A stretch of 64,000 nucleotides of DNA from Dipetalonema caudispina (Eukaryota > Nematoda > Chromadorea > Rhabditida > Onchocercidae): NCBI GenBank assembly GCA_013365325.1, contig JABVXV010000001.1:1426001-1490000 (forward strand), written 5' to 3'. Under the pieces are notes generated by a model. That model was given only the letters and a program-made list of their open reading frames with translations. It was not told the DNA's origin and searched no databases. The first letter of the stretch is position 1. Each line of letters opens with the position of its first letter. Position numbers and translations under genes: made by a program. Positions 39,639 to 57,500 of this stretch are shown here, piece by piece.

Positions 39639-42600
39639 GAAATGACCTTTCAAATGAAAAGAAAAAAGATTAAGAATATTTGAAGAATCAACTTCGCATT
39701 GTTCGTTGAATCAATAATAACAAAAACAAATCAAATGACTAAGAGAAAGGTTATATCGCAAACATGCTGTGATTTCCGATTTCGGTAAGATGATCCAAAT
39801 CAAACCTTCTCGATTGAATTTTCCAAGTTAGGTTTGAGAATAAACAAGATATCATTCAGGGCCAAGAATCTGTGAAAATGACTTCAACAATCAGGATATA
39901 TAGGCTTGTCTGCTGTTCTTCGTTATCTTTTTCAGGAAGCCAAAGCTATCAAGCAAGCAATTCATTTTTCTGGCTTATAAAAGAAGCAACTACTTGATTC
40001 CACTTCAGCATTACTCTTCCGATGAGACCATGAAATGAGGCAACAATTTCAACTTTTCCAAAATTAATGACTTTCTGTTTTGTCTGCAGAAACATAATTG
40101 ATTGTGGAAATGCACGCAACGCGTGCTTACTCCCTTTCCCTTTCAATTCGATCTCCCGGGAATGCATACACTCAATTTACAGACTTCTCATGAAGAGAGC
40201 AATTTTAAACGGGAAAATAAACTTAAATATATTTTCTCCAGTATTGATGATGTCTCCTCTTGTTTCTTACTTATTTTTATTACTCATATCCCGAAGAATG
40301 AGCACATGTTTTCTCATACCTTTAACTATGATCAGATGTCATTGATAAGATAATTGCAACATATCAATGAAAGTAAATGAAGATAAGGATCGAGTAGGTT
40401 GCAAAAAAGTAAACTATCTCCTCACTAAGATACGATGAAAGGAGTCCATTGAAAGTTTTATCAAAAGATTAGATGCTTCTTATGGAGCAATCGAATTTAT
40501 TTATTATTGAACATAGCATCTGTAAGGGAAAAGCTAAGTGTGCTGCTGTTATTTGGTAAATATGAATCATTTGCTGAAAAACAAAAATTAAAGCATTAAA
40601 TGGGAAAAGCAACATTTGAAACAGTTAATGGATGTGTAATCCTTCACTTGAAATATTGCTAACATTTAGAGCAACTACAAGTAGAATGATTTCCTGATTA
40701 TGAAAATTACAATTTCATTCCATATTTTAAAATATGGCATTATTTAGATTCTAAAGTAACAATATAAAACAAATAACAATTTTGAATGTGAACATTTTGA
40801 ATTAATCTGAATGGAAAAAAGCTTTTAAAACCATATGTTTAGTCTACAGAAGACAAAATACAACAATGTTTAAAGCGCGAGTTTTAATTGTTTATAAAGT
40901 TTGGTACATCTGTCATTTTAAGCAACTTCAAAAGGATCGGAAGAAATACACTTAAAACAATTCCTATCATCGAAATTGCACAAAGCATCTGCTACATTTT
41001 TGGCTAAGATTTACATATAGATTATTTCAAAGTAATCATTGAAATAATTGAGAAATATGCAGAGAAAGTAGGCTTATTAGCAACGAAAAGAATAAACTAA
41101 AAGTGGAACAGTTGAAGCAACATATGGTTATGGTAAATGACAATCATTTGTTGTGTATGATGAAAGTAATGACAAACGGAGGTATGTAGCTGTGCTTTTC
41201 CTTTCCAAGGAAACTTCTGTTAAATTTGAAGATGATGATATCATGCTACCATTCTTTTAGAATGAAAGGAATAAAAGAGCTAAGAAAAAATGATTACATT
41301 TGCAGCAGAAGACAATTCCCTTTTCAATATAAACAAGATATTCATGATGATGATGATGATGATGACAATGACCAGATACTCTCTTCCATTAATTCAAGGA
41401 TTAATTTAAGCAACCCAAACTGCTAAGGGAATGGAATATCCTCCACTTTAAATATCTTTATAAATAGTTACTACAATGCTTCCTTTCGCATCCTTTATAG
41501 AGGCGGTAGTTTTTGATAATTAATGGCTAGAGAGGAAATTGTGAAATGTCTGGAAAGGGACGATAACTGTATGAAATGACAGCTCTTTTGACCTCATGCT
41601 GTTTATTGTTCAATGGATATTTTTAATTAAATACATCATTATCACCCATCATTTTCCACAAAGAAAAAAATAAAGGAAATCATATTTTAGTGAAAAAAGA
41701 GAGAAGAGAAAAAAAAAAAAGGCAGAACTAATGACTAAGCATTTGTTCTATTACATCTGAAAAAGGTTAAATTGTTCTCAAATGGTTTCAAAAACTGAAG
41801 TGTTGAGCAAGGCCAGAAGGCTAAAACTGTAGAAGCTTTTATACCATTATCTCTATCGAATTGTCACTGATTTATTGAACTGGAATTATAAATTTAATTT
41901 GCAACATAACTTTTTGGAATCAGAAAGGGAAAATGCGTAAATGTAATGTTTTGTCTTATCGATCAAAACCTATCAGTAACATATGCCAACATTTCACGGT
42001 TAAAATGCACCGGTGAAAGCAGACAAACTATGATTTGTAGCAAATAATTTTATAACGAGGTGTGAGCTGATGAGAGATTAATGACCTCATTATTCAAGGT
42101 CATAAAAATCCTCAACTTGCGGTTGTTCAGAAGCTTTCCGCTAAAGTGAACCGGTTTTTCCGCAACAATTACCACAATTAATTGCCATTGTACCACACTG
42201 TGTGCCCACTTTTGCACTTAACAATCTTTTCTCTGAAATGAATAGACTGATTATCTGATTTTCACATCTATGGTTTTCAGTGATTTTTAAAAGAAAAAAA
42301 ATTTCAAGGAAGGCAGGAGTTGGAACTGAGTAATGACCTATCAAATTACCCAAAGATCGCTGAAAGTTTTTGGAACGTATGATCACAAAGACTGAACTTG
42401 GTCGATCTACTTTAAACATTCAAGCTTCTAATGAGTTGCCGCTCATTTCTTCAACAATGTGAAGACAAAACTTATATAATAGTAGTTATCATATAAAAAA
42501 CATATGGTGTACATTCATTATCCCTCATTCCTGATAAACTCAATAAAGTTGAAAATTGAGAGATAAGTAATCTCCATTTAAATTATGCATTGACAAAGAG

Positions 42601-45146
42601 CATCACTTTTCGTTTTTCAAATGCATCTGGAAAATTCTGAATCGTAGAAGATATTGGAAAAAGAACAGAACGGAGATTAGAGCCTTTGATAAAGAAATAG
42701 GAAAGGGATGAAGATGAAAAGTAAAGGAAAAAAGACAAAATGAAAGTTTGAAAAAACCGAAGGAGTACGATGAAATAGAAAACATTAGCTATGCATTGAA
42801 AAAGTGCTCGAATTTAGCAAGAATTAAATTATATGTTCACTTCTAAATTCACTTTTTCTTCTCAAGTAGCTTAAAAACTAAACTCGGGTAATTGCATATT
42901 TATTGCAAATTTCCAGGAATATAAAATATCTATGGGAAATGCTGGTCCTCAGATTTTTTTAACAATGTAAACTAATAATTGGAACATTATCAGAAACTAG
43001 CAGATTTTCGTTTTTTGAAAGCAATTTTCTTATAAAATAACTTCAAATTATTGGAAAATACAGGTAAAGGAAAAATGAAATTGGCTTAATTTCATTCTAT
43101 GAGAACAATAATAAATAGTACACTTCTCATGATCCTTTTATATTACTCAACAAATTGAAGCTCTAAGAACTACAAATGCCTTAGGGTTGCTTAAAGTAGA
43201 CATCTAATAAATGTGGTAGAATTAAGATGCTCTAGGGTATCCTTCTCAGTTTGGCCAAATCTTTTGTCCTCATCACTCCTCTTCTTTATAGCCTCGTTTT
43301 GTGTGTGCATTCAAATATATCTATCAAAATAGAGAAAAACAGAAGAGGAACAATAAAGAATGAAAGAAATATTACTTTTTGTTGCAAAAAAAAAAAAAAA
43401 TTAAAGCTGTCTTGAGATGTTCTTCGAAGCAGAAAATAAAAGTAGTAGGTATTATTCAATCTGTTGCAACATCGGGATAAGGCATACGACTTGGTAATTA
43501 CTGAAATTGAAAGTGAGGTCAGCAATACATTTTCATGATTCATCCCAATTAATATGAATCATGCAAGCAGATTATTTAATGTGGATATTAATGAGAGTTA
43601 TTTTGAATCTAATTATGGATATAAAAGATCAGGGAACAAAATATATTGACCGAATATCTTCGTGATCAATGCTATAAAGAATACCGAGAAATATCGGGGG
43701 GAGCCTCCCAAAAATTATTCCGAGGACTGAAAGCATTCATTGGGTGCATGAGGTTGACACTACACTAATGATGATAAAACACATAAATAATTCGAATTTT
43801 ACATTATGCAAATGTTGTTAAGAAAGTAAGTTATGTTGAGAAATAATGATTAGAAGAGCAATAATCATATGATTATCATTCTGATAGTGGTGTTAATGAT
43901 TAAGATGAAAATGATCATATGAAAAGCAGCAATGCATAGAAGAAAGCATATACTCCTTTTGTAGCTCTCATGACACACTTATCTCATATATATATGAGCT
44001 GCTTCTTTCGAGGTCACGACCACTGAAGAATTCTGTTTCATAACAGCATTATTTTCCAATAATAGCATCCCATTGGTTTTTACTAACTCAAGGTCATGGG
44101 ATGACCTCTCCTCTATATCTGGTCAACTTCCTATACTATTCTTTCCTCAAAAAGCTTCCTTTCATCGTATCGCTCGCTTCATATTTCACAATACCGTATG
44201 CCCATTTATCTCTGCAAATATCTCTATCGTTCAAATTCCCATCCAATGAACAATTAATTCACTAATATTGTATGTCACATGCAATAGATTGGTTGTGGGA
44301 TATTTGTAAGTGATAAAAGAGTTGATGAAGAAATGTTAGCAAAAGATACTGATGAGGATTTCCCTGGAGGTTTTTTCCCCCGAGTTATGGGAGAAAAGAT
44401 AGAAACGGTTGATTTTTAAATCAATGAGAAATGCAGTAAGTTTGAAATAAATGGTGTAAGGACGGTATCGAAAGTACAGAAAGCATCGCACAATTCGTTG
44501 AACATTGCACAAATAGTGAAAGCTAAGCAATAGTTGTAAATGTTAACAGAAGAAAAGAATGAGACGGAGGTTTGCGCAAAGATCTAATCAGAGTGATATA
44601 ACGTGACTCATTGTTCCGCTACTAAGAGTTAGGCGACGCGCCGCGCATGCTCGATGACTCATCGCTTTTTTTGCTTTATCGATGGTGATGTTCTGTTGTT
44701 TGTGGGTGGGAATTACTACTGGGTAAGTTGTGGGTATACTGTACATTCCCACGGGTAACTTATTCTAATGCTACTCACAGGTAAAAGATTCCACCCAACA
44801 ATTCGTGTAATTTCCATGTTTCACGGCGGATTTATGATAATTTGCCAAAATGTGCTCTTCCCCTCTCCTTCATTGATTGAGTGTTTTTTGTTGCGATATG
44901 CATTACGTTGTGTGCGTCGTGAATTGCACTTACTCTTTCTCTAAATGTTTGCGCATGCCACCTAATGGGCATACGTACATGTGCTTCGCGCACGTCTCTT
45001 TTATACTATTCCAGGGGTTGCCAGATTCGTTTCAAAAGGTGCATCAGCCCGTCGTTTTCAAAGGCTTTTCTTACATCAGCAAGCTGTTACTGTTATTCGT
45101 TTTTTGTGTGTCGCTTTCTAAACCGTAACTTTCATCTGCTACAACG

Positions 45147-48100
45147 ATGAAGAAGAAGGGGACTCGTGGTCGTCCACGAAAGCAGCAACAAGTTGCCGCT
45201 GCACCTGTTATGTCGGCAGAAGATGATGCTGAACAAGCTGTGGCACCAGTAGTAGAAGAAGAAAATGCAACTGAAGAAAGAATTGTCACTACAACTGCAC
45301 AAGTTCGAATTTTTGGCTTTTATTTAACTTTTAAGTTTGCTTCGAAGCGTCACTTTCCAAGTAAACTATTAATGTTAAAGCATTCTAATCTTTAAACTTT
45401 CGATCTTTCCTCAGTTCTGGTAATTCTTTTCAATCGAATGTTTATATCGTTCTAATTTTCCGTGGTTTTTGGTTGTTATGTAATTATAGTGCATCCCTCA
45501 TGCTTGCCTATGAGTTTAAGGACAGTAGGGGATTAGAAAGTATACAATCTTAAGAGCAGGTAGGTTTTTTTTGTAATTCAGAGACTTAGTAATGCTGCTT
45601 GATCAGCTTAGAATACAGCTGGAAATGCGAACTCTGATGCTTATTTACTATGCGGAGGTGATGCATTTTTTTGCTGTATTTGCCTCTCTTTCCCCACATT
45701 TGTCTTACTAAGTTGCCAACATTTTCGAGAATTATGATATGTCGAGAAACATGTAAGTTTTTACGCATGCGGTCAAGGAATCAAGAAATGCTCTTTCAAA
45801 AATATCATTGGGTAGATCGTGTATTCGATTTCTTTCCGCTTGTGTGATTTTTGAACTCCCACCAGTTACACGGGGTGTTTTATCCATCAGGCAAATAGTG
45901 CTGCATTGATTTTTCCATATATGAGGAAGGGAACTTGGAGTCTTTGCAAAAATTAGCAGTGACAAAAGCAATTGACGTATCGACTCGGTCGGTCTTTAAA
46001 TTTTTCTGAGTAGGATTTTCGGTGTCAATTAAAAAGCATGCTTAAAGACTTCTGAATCAGTGTCCGGTAATGTTCGCTGCTTCGCATGCCATATTTTGTG
46101 TTATTAACTTTGCTCATTTTAAAGCTTAATGATGCGCTGCTTATCAAACTTTCTTGTGTAAACGGGTGCATCTGGCAATCTTCCTCAGAACATTAGATAA
46201 GATTATCCTCAAGTTCGGCTACGGTTGTAACAGGATTTTTTCTTCTGTTCGCAGGTATCAATTTTTTCAGGAAGAAGAAAAGGCAGGTGAAGATAATACC
46301 ATGACTGAAGTGAAAATGGAAACATCTGCCGATGTAAGTTTTTATTTAATTTGAAATTACATTGGATGCAGTTTCCAAACAAATTTATTGGATCTAGTCA
46401 TATTTTGTAGCTACTGTAAGTTGTTTATGAAAAAGTCCAGTTCCCATCTTGTACTCATGCGACTTTTACAATTATTTTTCCGTTTCTTCAGGAAGCTTTG
46501 GATGAAGAGCCTGAACCACAGGAAGAGCAGGTGCTGGAACAAGAACAAGAACAAGAACAGGAGCAAGAGCAAGAAGAAGAAGAAGAAGAAGAAGAAGCAA
46601 CGACGGTTAACGGTGATGAAGTGAAGAAGGAGGATTCTGATATTAAGATGGAGACAACTAGTGTAGTTGGGGCATCTGGAGATGTAAGTTATTTTTCAGA
46701 GCGTTTGAGAAGCTATGTGTTGATGTCGCATTTTTAATGAGTTTTTATTTGTGTATTAGTTGTGAAGAAGTGAATGTGTATATTTCAGGGCGAAACGGAA
46801 GATGCTCATGCTTTGCTAGCAGAAATTGAAGAAGCGGAATTTGTTGAAAACGAAGTTTACAAAGGCTTGAGAGCACAGAGTGTTAAGCCAAAGGTGGCTG
46901 TAGCACTGATTGAATTATATGAAGCAACTGATATGTCACCGCAAGAACTTGACGATCGTGCTATTGAAATGCTTCGTTCACTTCCGCTTGAACATGCACT
47001 GTTCATCATCAAAGAGGTGTAAAGAATACGTTCGTTATCTTGATAGGATTGTGTAATTTAACTTGATATCTGAACCTTAGAAAAACGGTCTGGATGTAAC
47101 TTCTTATAAGTTTGAATTCTATTTGTCAACGGAATACTGGGAAATAAAGTTTTTAAAAGTTCCTTCAGGTGAAGGAGTCGAAGCTTATGGGCGTCCAGAA
47201 CAAAGCTCAGTTTTTAATGTCAGTGATGCGCAATTTTCGGGACAAAGTGCGACAGCTTGGAGCAAATGTTGCTCTATCGCAAAAATTGGTCAATGGACCT
47301 TCTGTCGAAAAAATCAAAGAGATTTTGGATCGAACAGGATACAATCTGGAAGTGACTATCGGCCAGCGAAAATACGGTGGACCACCACCAGATTGGGATG
47401 GACCAGCAGCAGGTCCACAGGGATCCGGACATGAGGTTTTGTTCTAATTATAAATCATTTTTTAATTTTCATTCGTGAAACTACAAGTGGAGAACGAATT
47501 TCTTTTTTGAGAAACAGAATCACATGAAGTAGGAAAGTTTGTATTTCATTCTATTTCTATTCCAGATCTATATTGGCAAGATTCCGAAAGAGGTTTACGA
47601 AGATACGTTAATAACGCTTTTCGAAGATATGGGAAAAATTTGGGATCTGCGGCTTATGATGGATCCATTAACGGGAAGAAATCGTGGCTACGCTTTCCTA
47701 ACATATTGCGACAAAACATCAGCCTATGAGGCTGCTAAAAAGGTAATAGCGCTTTTTACGATGTTCCAGTTGGCTGCTGCAGCACTTGATTTTGGAATTT
47801 GTTATTTAAGAGGCGAAAGTGCAAAAGGTTTGTTTATACAAAAGCAAAATATAGGTGATACGTGCAAATCGTTTACAGTTTTTGTCTGTCTCTTTTTTTG
47901 CCTTGTAAAGGCAAACAGTGTACAAATCTGCACACTGTTTTTTGCATCTTTTCACAGTGATTGTAGAAATTAAAGATTTTAAAATTAGCAGCAGCAGCCA
48001 ACGTTTTATTTTCTTCATTCATTCACTTTATCATTGTGTTTTTATCAGCTATGTGTGCGCAGAGCATCTTTATATTTTGTGAAGCAAAGTATTAGCTTAA

Positions 48101-51100
48101 CTTTACTTTTGATTGCCTCGACGTTGCGTACTGATGGCATGAGTGCGTTGCGTACTGATGGCAGGATTTTTTGTTGACCGGTGGAAGTGCATGCTGAGAA
48201 TTTTTCAGCCTTTCATTGCCCCAGATGGATTAGATTCAGTAAGATCTATTCTTATGGTATAGTGATTATAGAATATTACTGATTCTTTCCGTGCCCATGG
48301 TTTTGGTTTAGATGAAGAGTTGTTTTTTCCGGTGCATGAGTCAGCTTAAAAAATGCGCATTTCCTGACACTGTCTGTACATGCCTGCAGGATTGATCATA
48401 CATACAGCATATTGTCTCCCATAGTTGCACATCGTTGTGCAATGTGCTAATCATAGCCAATCAACCTTTCGAAAAGGACGTCTATTACTAATCCAACTTG
48501 AGTACGTAACCTTTATCCTTCGGCTTGCTTAGAGGTTCTGGAAATATATTTCACTATGCATTGTTTAGTTATTGTTACTACCACACTTGAGATAGAATTC
48601 ATTGGAAGGTATAATTTAATAGTTAAACATACGTAGTCTTAACCCGCATCCATCAATGATGTTTGGTAGTGCTGATGCAGTAACTGTTCCTTAGCAAAGT
48701 AAAACGTTGAATTGCGTTGAAGAAACTTATTAACAAACACTCTTTAGAATGGAAAGTAGACATTTTTTCATTCATCCCATAAGTTGAGGAAAGTTGTTAA
48801 CGGCTGTTATCCCAGGAAGGTGTGGATGTTTACATGAACTTGAAACTGGAAAATCTCTTAGGACTTAGTTATAGCGCGAAAATATTGAATTGTGTTGTAA
48901 GTAATTTCTTGTGCTTATTTATAGTTTCATTCGTCTTTATTGCAGTTTATTATCTTTCTCTCTCTCTCTCTTTCTTTCTCTCTCTTTTTCCCGTCTCCGT
49001 CTTTTATCCTGATCACATAAGACCTTCGGGTGGGATAAAAATTTGAAAAGTTCATTTCGGAAATAAAATTTTTGAGCACTTTCTGGAAAATAATGCTGAA
49101 TTTTTAGAGCATGAAAAAAAAGAGAAATTTGGCAAAAAACAGCTGCATTTGTTCTGATCTCTGTTTCTAGTTTGATGGTTACGAAATAATGCCCGGAAAA
49201 AATCTGAAAGTGAACGTGAGCGTTGCCAACACACGACTGTTTATTGGGAACATTCCAAAATCGAAGTCAAAAGAGGAAATTCTTGCGGAATTTAAAGAAC
49301 ACACAGGTAAATTTTGGCCCAAAAAGTGGTACCAAATCTCGTTCGCACGCGTTTTCAATAGATGGCTTTTTTTCGTGGGAAAGGTTTTTTGGTTTTGGTG
49401 AAACTGATGATGTTGTGTCCGTCCCTTACCTAGTATTTGTGCGATACAGCTGGGTTCATTATTTTCCGATCATCCTGGCCTTTTCGAAGACTGCTTTTGT
49501 ACATCTTCGGGTAAGTTTCTCCTTTTTTCATCCATTTCGTACTGTTGCAGGTAAGCGATTCTGTCTTCACTATCTCATTTTTAGGGAATTTCCCTCTATT
49601 TATTGTTATCTTAACTGATAAAATTTCAGAGGGCGTGACAGATTGCATAATTTATTCAAGTCCTGATGCAGGAGAAAGCCGCAAGAATCGTGGCTTCTGC
49701 TTCCTTGATTTCTGTGATCACAAGACCGCATCAGACGCAAAACGCAAGATTCATGCTGGCAAGGTAGTATTTCTTGAATTAAATTACTTTTGATAATTTC
49801 ACTTGGATAATAGAACTGACATTTCGAGCTTCCAGTTTTGTATGGTAAATGTGTCAGTTTAGGGCAGCAACCGTTTATTGATAGTGGCAAGTGATTTTTG
49901 AATTTTTTTTCTAAAGCTACATTTATGAAATTCCACTGTCGTGGCTTAGATATTTTCGTATTTTTTAAGCTGCGACCGTGGAATTCGGATTTGGTAGTAG
50001 ATTGGGCTGAACAGCAGGAGGAACCAGATGAAGAAACGATGGCAAAAGTGAAGGTATTGTATGTACGGAATTTGAAAGAGGCCGTTACTGAGGAGCAACT
50101 TAAAGAAATGTTTTCTGCTTACGGTGAAGTTGATCGAGCAAAGAAAATTCGCGATTATGCCTTCATTCATTTTATGGAAAGAGAACCCGCCATCAAGGTA
50201 TTTTTCAGTTTTCGGTTGTTGCTGGGTCTCTCTAGGCTGTTAGACTTTTAGCATCGTTAATTAATGTTGGTTCAATTCAAAATTTGTTTAGGCGATGGAA
50301 GCACTGAACGGTACAGAACTGGAAGGAATTGCAATTGATATTTCTCTTGCGAAACCCCAAAGCGATAAGAAAAAAATGATGCGTGGACGCGGCCGAGGTT
50401 TTGGTGGCCTACGTGGTGCATTTGGTGACTTTAGTTTTGGTCGTGGCGTACGAGGTGGTCGTGGTACACCAGGTTTCGGACGTGGTGGTTTCGGTGGACC
50501 TAGTGATTTTAGTTATAGTGGTTATGATCCCTACGGTAATGTTTAAGCGGTCATAGCTTTCATTTCATAATTCCCGTTTATATATTTTTAAAGATCTTTT
50601 GCGTTGATGATTTTCTGGACGCTGTATGTTTTTGAATTTCAACAGTTATGAAATGAAATGATATGTTTCAGCGGGCTATGAAGAATTATATGGTTATGGA
50701 GCACCTCCAGGTGCTTATGGATATGGTTATGATGCTTATGGTTATGGTCCTGACCCTTATGGTTACGGGTATGGTGCACCGCCGATAGGAGGCCGAGGAG
50801 GTCGAGGTGGCATACCAGTATGCTTTTAGATGGGACTTTTTACACGTTATAGTTGATGCCCTTATAAATATATAAACTGTCAGTCGTATACTGCAAAGCT
50901 GAACTGAAATTCGCATGGAAGTCAACTTTTCTCCATAAATAAACGATATTAATATAGAGTAGGACAGGCAGTAGTTTAAGTTTATAGAGATTAGTTCTTT
51001 GTTAAATCAATCCTATATGGGTTCAAAAAAAGTTTTGTTTAACCATTGTTGACTTGGTATCATGAGGAACACAAAATATCACAGATCGCGAGACATTTGT

Positions 51101-51688
51101 TTTTGTTATTAAGCTGAAAACTGAACGTGTGGTTTAGAGTTCATGCTTGGGGTTAAAGTTTAAGAAGTTTGGATAACCCAGAAAGCCTAGATTAATCAAG
51201 TTTGGCATCACTCTCCAAATTTCATTTCCAGCTTGTTGCTTCTTGCTTGAAGATTTGTCACACGGCTTGCTTGGTTAGAACTGATTAAACACAATTGTAA
51301 CACCAAAACTTTAGGATGGTAAAGCTATAGTTAGAGTGTTTCTGACAGTCACCATGATTTTTATACTTTTTCTGAAAAAGATCGGTTAGTGAATGTCTTT
51401 TGTTCGCACACATGGAAAGCCTCAGATTAGGTTTTACTGTTACATTTTTATTTTATACTATACATTGTGTGTGAAAAAAGGGTCTCCTGGTACCAACGTT
51501 TTCAGGGAGGCGGATTTCAGCCACGTGGTTCCGCAGGTCGAGGCCGTGGTACAGGAGGTCGAGGCGGTCGTGGAGCAACAACACCTCGCGGTGCTAAACG
51601 ACCAGGTGATGCAGCCGGCGGTCCCGCGTCAAAGCGAGAGTTTGGCAGTGATGATTTCTCAGCTGATGTTAATATGAATTCATTTTAA
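45147..51688 (+). CDS. hrpr-1: hnRNP Q/R (SYNCRIP) orthologue, three RRMs plus RGG tail
   Basis: Twelve exons: 45147-45302, 46271-46333, 46492-46683, 46789-47016, 47169-47435, 47566-47742, 49171-49306, 49630-49763, 49970-50197, 50292-50535, 50672-50817, 51506-51688. All phases close, giving 717 residues. An AT-hook-like GRPRK start and a Glu/Gln run (74-137) precede the acidic NURR domain of SYNCRIP/hnRNP R (about 140-225). RRM1 (303-380; IYIGKI, RGYAFLTY), RRM2 (about 383-460; LFIGNI, RGFCFLDF) and RRM3 (about 480-555; LYVRNL, YAFIHF) follow in SYNCRIP order, then RGG/GYG-rich tail with a KR-rich end (GAKRPGDA). The protein binds mRNA and acts in splicing, stability and transport. In-frame TAA at 45126 fixes the start. 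The 1.4-kb intron 47743-49170 and the Gly-rich exon split (50536-51505) are candidate alternative-splicing sites, as in vertebrate SYNCRIP. Confidence 0.95.
46532..46597 (+). repeat. Coding Glu/Gln simple repeat
   Basis: CAAGAA/CAGGAG repeats followed by (GAA)n inside exon 3 of the hnRNP gene, encoding an alternating EQ run and then eight glutamates. Likely length-polymorphic. Confidence 0.9.
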
Positions 51689-54068
51689 GTTGTGAATTTC
51701 TTATAGCTCATTCACATTATCATGATTCTCATTTTGTCTCTTCTGCCGCATTTTATGATGCCCGTAATTGAGGCTTTTCGATTATTTATTTTTGACCAGT
51801 TTTGTTATTTTGGTGGTTAGTACCTCAAAGCATAATCTTTTGCACAAAGTTTTTGATTAAGTTAAGTTCAGGCGGTCTTATGTTCCAATTTAATTATGTG
51901 TCGTGTTATAACGTTATTATATCGTTTTTCTTTTTCTTTAGATCTTTTGGATTCGGCAGTATTTTATCCATCTCGCCTTTTCATGGAGCACAGTATTGTT
52001 CATCTTTAAGAGTTTAGAAGCTCCATGGACATGAGAGGAAACTTTCAGGATTTTCACAAAATTTTGACTTATATTTGATCTTACGGGATTGTTTCAGTTT
52101 TTGATCCAGTGACTTTATTTTGACCACAGTTAAATTAGTTTGCTTTGCTGATTATTTTAGAGTTAGGTAGTTTAACAGAAAGGAGACTTTATCGGCATTT
52201 GCCTTTGTAGAGTACTAACTCAAATTGGATATTCAAATTCTGAGTGATGCATAGCAGCTGGTGCTTTGGATTCATCGTTCTTCAGCATATTTCAACTAGT
52301 AATCAAACTTAAGCATGTGGGCTAGGCAGAACTATCCCAGGATGTCTCATTAATCCATTTTACTGAACTCGTCTTAAGAAATGAGAAAGTATTGCTCATC
52401 TACGGTCAAGCAAGCAAGTGAAACATTACGTATAACTGTGATAAGATATTTGGGAATTGTTAACGATACGCTTGACGTGTTGACAGTTGATTTGTTAGCG
52501 TTAAATGTTGAGTTAGATCTGCCTGATGATGTGGTTCATGGAAAAAACTACGAAGTGTTTTATAAACAGAATAATTAATGGTCCGACCTGAACTTGGTGC
52601 CATTGGCATCGACAATTGCTAGACAGTGTTACTTATTTTGTGAATAAACAAATTGTTAATGAAACACTTCAATATGAAAGAGCTTAGCATAGTGGAAGTG
52701 TTCTGAATAACTTTTCATTGGAAATGCAAATTTCACGATTTCTTAGACAATCAACTAAATATGTTGTTTCTGCTCTACTGGATGACCGTATTAGTTATTT
52801 AGCAGTGAGTGATATAAGTTATGTTTATATTTTCCTTGAATTGTTTAAGTTATTGCAGGAAATCATTACTGAATAACTTGACAAGTTGTTTAATTGTTAC
52901 TGAAGTTAATGAAGCTTTTGTTATGTTCGTGTCATCGATCATGTAGAACGGAAAAGTTTTCAATTATTACACATGTGTCGCATTACCTCGAGCACTCTAC
53001 TGTTGATATCACTCTGAGATAATGGTGTGGGCAGTTGAGTCATCTACTAGGAAAAGAGTTTCGACAAACTTAAAAGTAAAAATATAGGTTCGAAAGATGT
53101 AAAGTCCATGCCGAAGATCTGTTCAATGTACTGGTTATACATTATTCTTCATTGATGAGAGGAATGTAGGTACACTTTATTTATCTCGTTATATGAACAC
53201 AACACAGTTAATGATTCATCTTTCTTTAAACATAAGATACAGTGTAGGTTAAGTACACAATTTATCATTTACTTTATGTATGAAAGAGATTTTGAACTGG
53301 TTTTCATCATCGATTGATCAAAACAGTTAACCATATGTAGTTTCTTAACTGGAATTGTTACATTTATGGTCAATGATTTTTTAAAATTGCTGCACATAAT
53401 AATGATATTTTCACGTTATGTTCCGATGAATGTCTCCGGGATAAATGGTACTGATTGGTTACAAACAAAATTTTGTCACATTTGGCGTAGTAAATGCTTT
53501 CTTCCATTATTCCAGCAGTATTAAATATCTGTACAATTGTTCACATTTTAAGTAAGCCTAGGTCATTTATTTGTATCACTGTAGCTGAGAAAAAACCTTC
53601 AAACATATCGCATCGCAATTCACATAGTCAACATTTCTACTACACTATCCACTTCATTGTATAACAACTTTTATACACCGATAGCCATGAAAACTTCTAA
53701 CTTCAGAACTCTTCCTACCAGTCTTAACCACAGTTGCATGACCCTACGCTGATTACAGGACTATTTCCCTACGAACTCGTAACGCATATTGTCATCCTTA
53801 ATCTACCCCGTCTCCTTGCTAACACGAAGTGGGAGGATCTCAGGATATCTGAGATTCACATATTTCTACAATATTATCCTCTGTGAAAAGCAAAAAGACG
53901 CATAATTTATTTTCATCGTAACAGTTAGTGAGATAAGAAAATCAGAACACTTTGGAATATAACAATTGTATCTCCTAAACATTACGGCTTACTAATTATA
54001 CATAAATTAATCTATGAAGGCAGGAAAAAATACATAATAATGTAAACAATGAAGTATTCCATAATCTC
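51689..54068. other. Intergenic between convergent genes
   Basis: Holds the 3' UTRs of the hnRNP gene (+) and of ATP synthase alpha (-). A 65-codon plus-strand open stretch at 52381-52578 ends with a polar acidic segment (LNVELDLPDDVVHG) but has no family match and no splice partners. Nothing else seen. Confidence 0.5.

Positions 54069-57500
<3,432 letters not shown>

Larger units (their letters stand above)
34060..45146. other. Long gene-poor region
   Basis: About 11 kb with no recognised gene apart from orphan exon-like stretches on the minus strand at about 35.3-36.3 kb (separate entry). Short open stretches on both strands (for example 38240-38515 -, 39949-40167 -, 40067-40353 +, 42141-42419 -) lack family features. 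Simple repeats occur at 39606-39636 (AT)n, 41343-41366 (GAT)n and in A runs. The last 500 bases (44620-45146) are noticeably richer in G+C and CpG (ACGCGCCGCGCATGC at about 44635) and probably contain the promoter and 5' UTR of the hnRNP gene; a CCAG acceptor-like site lies at 45012-45015. Confidence 0.5.
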
